From: Salinispora mooreana
GTDB taxonomy: Bacteria > Actinomycetota > Actinomycetes > Mycobacteriales > Micromonosporaceae
NCBI RefSeq assembly: GCF_000379065.1
Contig: NZ_KB900614.1
Coordinates: forward strand, 2,533,149 to 2,597,148
Reading direction: 5' to 3'
DNA: 64,000 bases
Made by a program: the position numbers and the translations under genes. The notes beneath the pieces were generated by a model. It did no database searches. It was not told the origin of the DNA and saw nothing but the letters and a program-made list of their open reading frames with translations. Below, piece by piece: positions 60,434 through 64,000 of this stretch; position 1 is the stretch's first letter; every line of letters starts with the position of its first letter.

Positions 60434-63400
60434 TCGTTATCCTCCTGCCCGCCCCCGGCTCGGTCGAGCCGCTGGCTGATTACCTGGGTAACCCCGTTTC
60501 GCATGGTCACGCCGTAGAGCGCGTCCGCGACCTCCATCGTCCGCTTCTGGTGCGTGATGACGATCAGCTGGCTCTTCTCCCGCAGCTGCGTGAGCAGCGT
60601 GAGCAGGCGGCCCAGGTTCACGTCATCGAGCGCCGCCTCCACCTCGTCCATGATGTAGAAGGGGCTGGGCCGAGCCCGGAAGATCGCCACCAGCATCGCC
60701 ACCGCGGTCAGCGACCGCTCCCCGCCGGAGAGCAGCGACAAGCGTTTGATCTTCTTGCTCGGCGGGCGGGCCTCCACCTCGACGCCGGTGGTGAGCAGGT
60801 CGTCCGGTTCGGTGAGCACCAGCCGCCCGGCACCGCCGGGGAAGAGCACGCTGAAGACCTGCTCGAACTCCCGGGCAGTGTCGGCGAACGCACTGGCGAA
60901 GACCGCCAGGATCCGGTCATCCACGTCCTTGACCACGGTCAACAGATCCCGCCGGGTGGCCTTCAGGTCCTCCAGCTGCTCGGAGAGGAACTTGTACCGC
61001 TCCTCCAGCGCCGCGAACTCCTCCAGCGCGAGAGGGTTGACCTTGCCGAGCAGGGTCAGTTCCCGCTCCGCCTTGGCGGCCCGCTTCTCCTGCACCGCCC
61101 GCTCGTACGGGACCGGCTCGGGCACGGGCTGGCCGTCCCGTTCGGCGGCGGCGACCTCGGCGTCGGTCGGCGGAACCGGCTGGGCCGGACCGTACTCGGC
61201 GATCAGGGTCGCCAGGTCCAGGCCGAAGTCCTCGGCCGCCTTCGCCTCCAGCTGCTCGATCCGCAGCCGTTGCTCCGCGCGGGCGACCTCGTCGCGATGC
61301 ACCTGGCCGGTCAGCCGCTCCAGCTCCGCACCGAGGCGCTTCGCGGCGCCGCGCACCTCGGCGAGCTCGGCCTCCCGGGCGGCGCGTTGACTGGCCACGG
61401 CGTCCCGCTGCTGCGCCGCCTGGCCGATGGAGACATCGAGCCAGGCCAGCGCCGTGTGCGCTCCGGCGGCCACCGCCCCGGCGACCGCGGCGCCCCGGGT
61501 ACGCACCGCCCGTCGCGCCGCCGCCCGCTCCCGGGCGGCCCGCTCGGCCGTGGCCTGCCGGCGTAGCGAGTCGGCCCGTCCGGCGATCGAGGCGACCCGC
61601 TCCTCGGCGGTGCGCACCGCCAGCCGTACCTCCATCTCGTTCTGCCGGGCTCGAGGGAGGGCCGCGGCGAGCTCGTCGCGCTCCTCCGTGGCGGGTTCCG
61701 CGGCCACCGGCGCCTCCTCGGCCAGCCGCAGCCGCTCCGCCAACTCGGTCAGGGTGGCGAGGTCCCGCTCGCGGGCCTCGGCCGCGCGGGAACGGGCCGC
61801 ACCGAGCCGTTCGGTCTCGGCCCGCGCCGACCGTGCCGCGGCCCCCAGCTCGGCGAGGCGACGAGCGGCGGCGTTACGGTGACTCTCGGCCTCCCGCTTC
61901 GCGGCGGCGGCCTGCTGCACCGCCTCCTTCGCCACGGCCACCTCGGCCCGCGCCTGCACCAGCTGCTCGCGTAGCTGCGCAGCGGTCCGCTCGGCGGCGG
62001 CGCGATGGGTACGCGCCTCCTCCACGGCGGCCTGCACCTCGATGAAGCTCGGCGCCTTGGCCGACCCGCCAGCGGCGGCGTACGCCCCGAGCACGTCCCC
62101 CTCCGGGGTCACCGCTCGCAGCTCGGAATTGTCGCCGACGACCTCGGCGGCGGTGGCGAGATCGGGAACGAGGACGACATCCCGCAGTGCCCGGTGTACG
62201 GCGGGACGGATCTGTGGGGCGCACTCCACGAGGTCCGGCGCCCACTGGGCCCGGTCCGGCAGCTTGGGGCGTAGCGCGTCGGCCGGGCCGGTCATGCCGG
62301 GGCCGGCCGGGCTGCCCACCAGCAGACCAGCGCGACCGGCGTCGGAAATCTTGAGTAGGCGGATCGCTTCGGCCGCCTCGTCCACGCCGCTGATCGCGAC
62401 GGCGTCGGCGAGCCCATCCAACGCAGCGGCGAGGGCCGCCTCATGCCCGGGCGAGACGGTGAGCAGCCCGGAGAGGCCGCCGAGCAGCCCCGGCACCTCA
62501 CCCGCCCGAGCGAGTAGGGCGCCCGCGCCGTCCTTACGGCGCAGACCCAGGGCGAGCGCCTCCTCGCGGGCCTTCCAGGTGGCGGCGTCCTTCTCCGCGG
62601 ATCGTTCCGCATCACTGCACGACCGGACCCCCGCCTGCGCCTGTTCCTGGGCGGCGACCGCCTCGGCGTGGCGGTCGTCCAGGCCGGCGTTGTCCCGATC
62701 GGCCTCGGTGGACTGCTCCTGCACCGCGTCCAGCTCGGCCTGGGCCCGCTCCGCCCGGGCCAGGGCGTCGGCGTACGCGGTGGTGAGGCGCTCGATCTCC
62801 TCACCGGCGGTGGCGGTGCGGGCGCGGGCGGAGTTGACCTGTCCCGCCAGCCGGGCCAGCCCCTCCCGCCGGTCGGCGATGGCCTTCGCCGCCGCCACCA
62901 GCTCCCGCTCGGCGGTGGCGAGCTGCCGCTCCAACTCCTGCCGGTGCTCCACCGCCTCCGCCAGCCGGATCTGGTCGTCGGTGAGCGCCGCGCGAAGCTC
63001 CTCCTCCTGCTCGCGGACGTGCTCCGCCTCCGCCTCCAGCTGGACCGGGTCACGACCTGACCGCTCGTCGTCGGGTGTGGCGCTGAGGTGACGCCGCCGC
63101 TCCCGGGCAAGCTGCTCCATCGACCGGAACCGCTCCTGCAGGGCCGAGAGCCGGTACCAGGTGTCCTGGGCGGCGGCGAGCAGCGGGGCGTCCTCGGCGA
63201 GCGCAGCCTCCAGCTCGCCGAGGCGGGCCTGCACCTCGGCATGCTCGGCCTCGACCCGCTCGCGCCGCTCGCGCAGCGCGGTCTCGTCGGCGATCTCCTT
63301 GGCCAGGGTGCTGCGGAGGGTGGCGAGGTCGTCGGCGAGTAGTCGGAGCCGGGAGTCCCGCAGGTTCGCCTGGATCACCGCGGCCCGGCGGGCCACCTCG

Positions 63401-64000
63401 GCCTGCCGGCCGAGCGGCTTGAGCTGGCGGCGTAGTTCGGCGGTGAGGTCGGTGAGCCGGTTGAGGTTGGTCTGCATCGCGTTGAGCTTCCGCAGCGCCT
63501 TCTCCTTGCGCTTGCGGTGCTTGAGGACACCGGCCGCCTCCTCGATGAAGGCCCGCCGGTCCTCCGGCTTGGCGTGCAGCATGCCGTCGAGCCGCCCCTG
63601 CCCGACGATGATGTGCATCTCCCGGCCGATACCGGAGTCGCTGAGCAGCTCCTGGATGTCGAGCAACCGACAGGAGTCGCCGTTGATCTCGTACTCGCTC
63701 TCGCCGGAGCGGAACATCCGGCGGGTGATCGAGACCTCGGTGTACTCGATCGGCAACGCGCCGTCGGTGTTGTCGATGGTGAGGGTCACCTCGGCGCGGC
63801 CCAGCGGTGCCCGCCCGGCGGTGCCGGCGAAGATGACGTCTTCCATCTTGCCGCCCCGCAGGGCCTTCGCGCCCTGCTCGCCGAGGACCCAGGCGATGGC
63901 GTCGACAACGTTCGACTTGCCGGAGCCGTTCGGACCCACCACGCAGGTGATGCCCGGTTCCAGCTTCAGCGTCGTCGCTGAGGCGAAGGACTTGAAGCCC
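60430..64000 (-). CDS. smc: Chromosome segregation protein SMC (5' end outside the window)
   Basis: About 1189 residues are visible. Roughly eight N-terminal codons lie beyond the window (the first visible residues are GFKSFASATTLKLEPGITCV). Walker A is VGPNGSGKSNVVDAI. Long coiled coils flank the hinge (LLGGLSGLLTVSPGHEAALA). The C-terminal head has LLSGGERSLTAVAMLVAIFR (ABC signature) and FYIMDEVEAALDDVNLGRLL (Walker B). It condenses and organises the chromosome with ScpA/ScpB. Its stop overlaps the HAD gene by 4 bases. Confidence 0.98.
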   Translation of the reverse strand, partial: GFKSFASATTLKLEPGITCVVGPNGSGKSNVVDAIAWVLGEQGAKALRGGKMEDVIFAGTAGRAPLGRAEVTLTIDNTDGALPIEYTEVSITRRMFRSGESEYEINGDSCRLLDIQELLSDSGIGREMHIIVGQGRLDGMLHAKPEDRRAFIEEAAGVLKHRKRKEKALRKLNAMQTNLNRLTDLTAELRRQLKPLGRQAEVARRAAVIQANLRDSRLRLLADDLATLRSTLAKEIADETALRERRERVEAEHAEVQARLGELEAALAEDAPLLAAAQDTWYRLSALQERFRSMEQLARERRRHLSATPDDERSGRDPVQLEAEAEHVREQEEELRAALTDDQIRLAEAVEHRQELERQLATAERELVAAAKAIADRREGLARLAGQVNSARARTATAGEEIERLTTAYADALARAERAQAELDAVQEQSTEADRDNAGLDDRHAEAVAAQEQAQAGVRSCSDAERSAEKDAATWKAREEALALGLRRKDGAGALLARAGEVPGLLGGLSGLLTVSPGHEAALAAALDGLADAVAISGVDEAAEAIRLLKISDAGRAGLLVGSPAGPGMTGPADALRPKLPDRAQWAPDLVECAPQIRPAVHRALRDVVLVPDLATAAEVVGDNSELRAVTPEGDVLGAYAAAGGSAKAPSFIEVQAAVEEARTHRAAAERTAAQLREQLVQARAEVAVAKEAVQQAAAAKREAESHRNAAARRLAELGAAARSARAETERLGAARSRAAEARERDLATLTELAERLRLAEEAPVAAEPATEERDELAAALPRARQNEMEVRLAVRTAEERVASIAGRADSLRRQATAERAARERAAARRAVRTRGAAVAGAVAAGAHTALAWLDVSIGQAAQQRDAVASQRAAREAELAEVRGAAKRLGAELERLTGQVHRDEVARAEQRLRIEQLEAKAAEDFGLDLATLIAEYGPAQPVPPTDAEVAAAERDGQPVPEPVPYERAVQEKRAAKAERELTLLGKVNPLALEEFAALEERYKFLSEQLEDLKATRRDLLTVVKDVDDRILAVFASAFADTAREFEQVFSVLFPGGAGRLVLTEPDDLLTTGVEVEARPPSKKIKRLSLLSGGERSLTAVAMLVAIFRARPSPFYIMDEVEAALDDVNLGRLLTLLTQLREKSQLIVITHQKRTMEVADALYGVTMRNGVTQVISQRLDRAGGGQEDNE

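Overview
The window is high-GC actinomycete DNA, most likely from the family Micromonosporaceae. Salinispora or Micromonospora is a reasonable guess, but the genus is inference. The signs are third-position GC bias, many GTG starts, the actinobacterial small proteins DUF2631 and DUF2469, a class-III short ProS, a GlnR-type nitrogen box, and the actinobacterial housekeeping order around rplS-lepB-rnhB, rpsB-tsf-pyrH-frr-cdsA and ffh-glnD-glnB-amtB-ftsY-smc.

Positions 1-5500 are a worn accessory region. It holds the 3' part of a cytochrome P450 with its ferredoxin, a frameshifted GntR-type regulator, an orphan C-terminal tip of an Rhs-type toxin with a linked small gene (candidate immunity), and an XRE/TPR-like regulator divergent from a small CxxC protein. 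It also holds fragments of a tyrosine integrase (with an internal stop) and of an IS110-like transposase. Two pairs of short direct repeats with a 12-bp period flank the orphan toxin module.

Positions 5500-17400 hold a polymorphic toxin locus. A 2621-residue secreted Rhs/YD-repeat protein (minus strand) carries an embedded ricin-type lectin, an Rhs core, a Ser-Gly linker, a Hint self-cleavage domain and a C-terminal deaminase-like toxin tip. A candidate immunity gene starts 2 bases after its stop. A divergent gene encodes a 1044-residue exported beta-rich protein of the DNRLRE/FG-GAP type. A decayed paralogue of that protein lies at 36614-38655.

Positions 17400-21300 hold a phytoene-dehydrogenase-like oxidoreductase broken by one extra C, a metallo-beta-lactamase/Rieske fusion protein and a DUF2631 membrane protein. 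Positions 21300-30200 are the conserved minus-strand run rpsB, tsf, pyrH, frr, cdsA, rlmN and a DivIVA-like protein rich in proline repeats. From 30490 to 34779 the block yraN-comM-dprA-xerC runs on the plus strand. Its order relative to rnhB, the M23 gene and rpsB is what a local inversion of the Mycobacterium arrangement would give. An accessory insert (a secreted nucleoside-hydrolase-like protein with a TDEG repeat tail, plus the broken DNRLRE gene) sits between xerC and the M23 gene.

From 38960 to the end, nearly all genes are on the minus strand: M23, DUF2469, rnhB, two signal peptidases, rplS, trmD, rimM, a KH protein, rpsP, DUF402, proS, an amidohydrolase, ffh, glnD, glnB, amtB, a phosphotransferase, ftsY, a HAD phosphatase and smc (5' end outside the window). 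A PhoD-like phosphatase and a DinB/DUF664 gene are on the plus strand. Together this part covers ribosome maturation, SRP-dependent secretion, nitrogen sensing and chromosome condensation. The less ordinary biology is the Rhs toxin locus and its orphan tip module.
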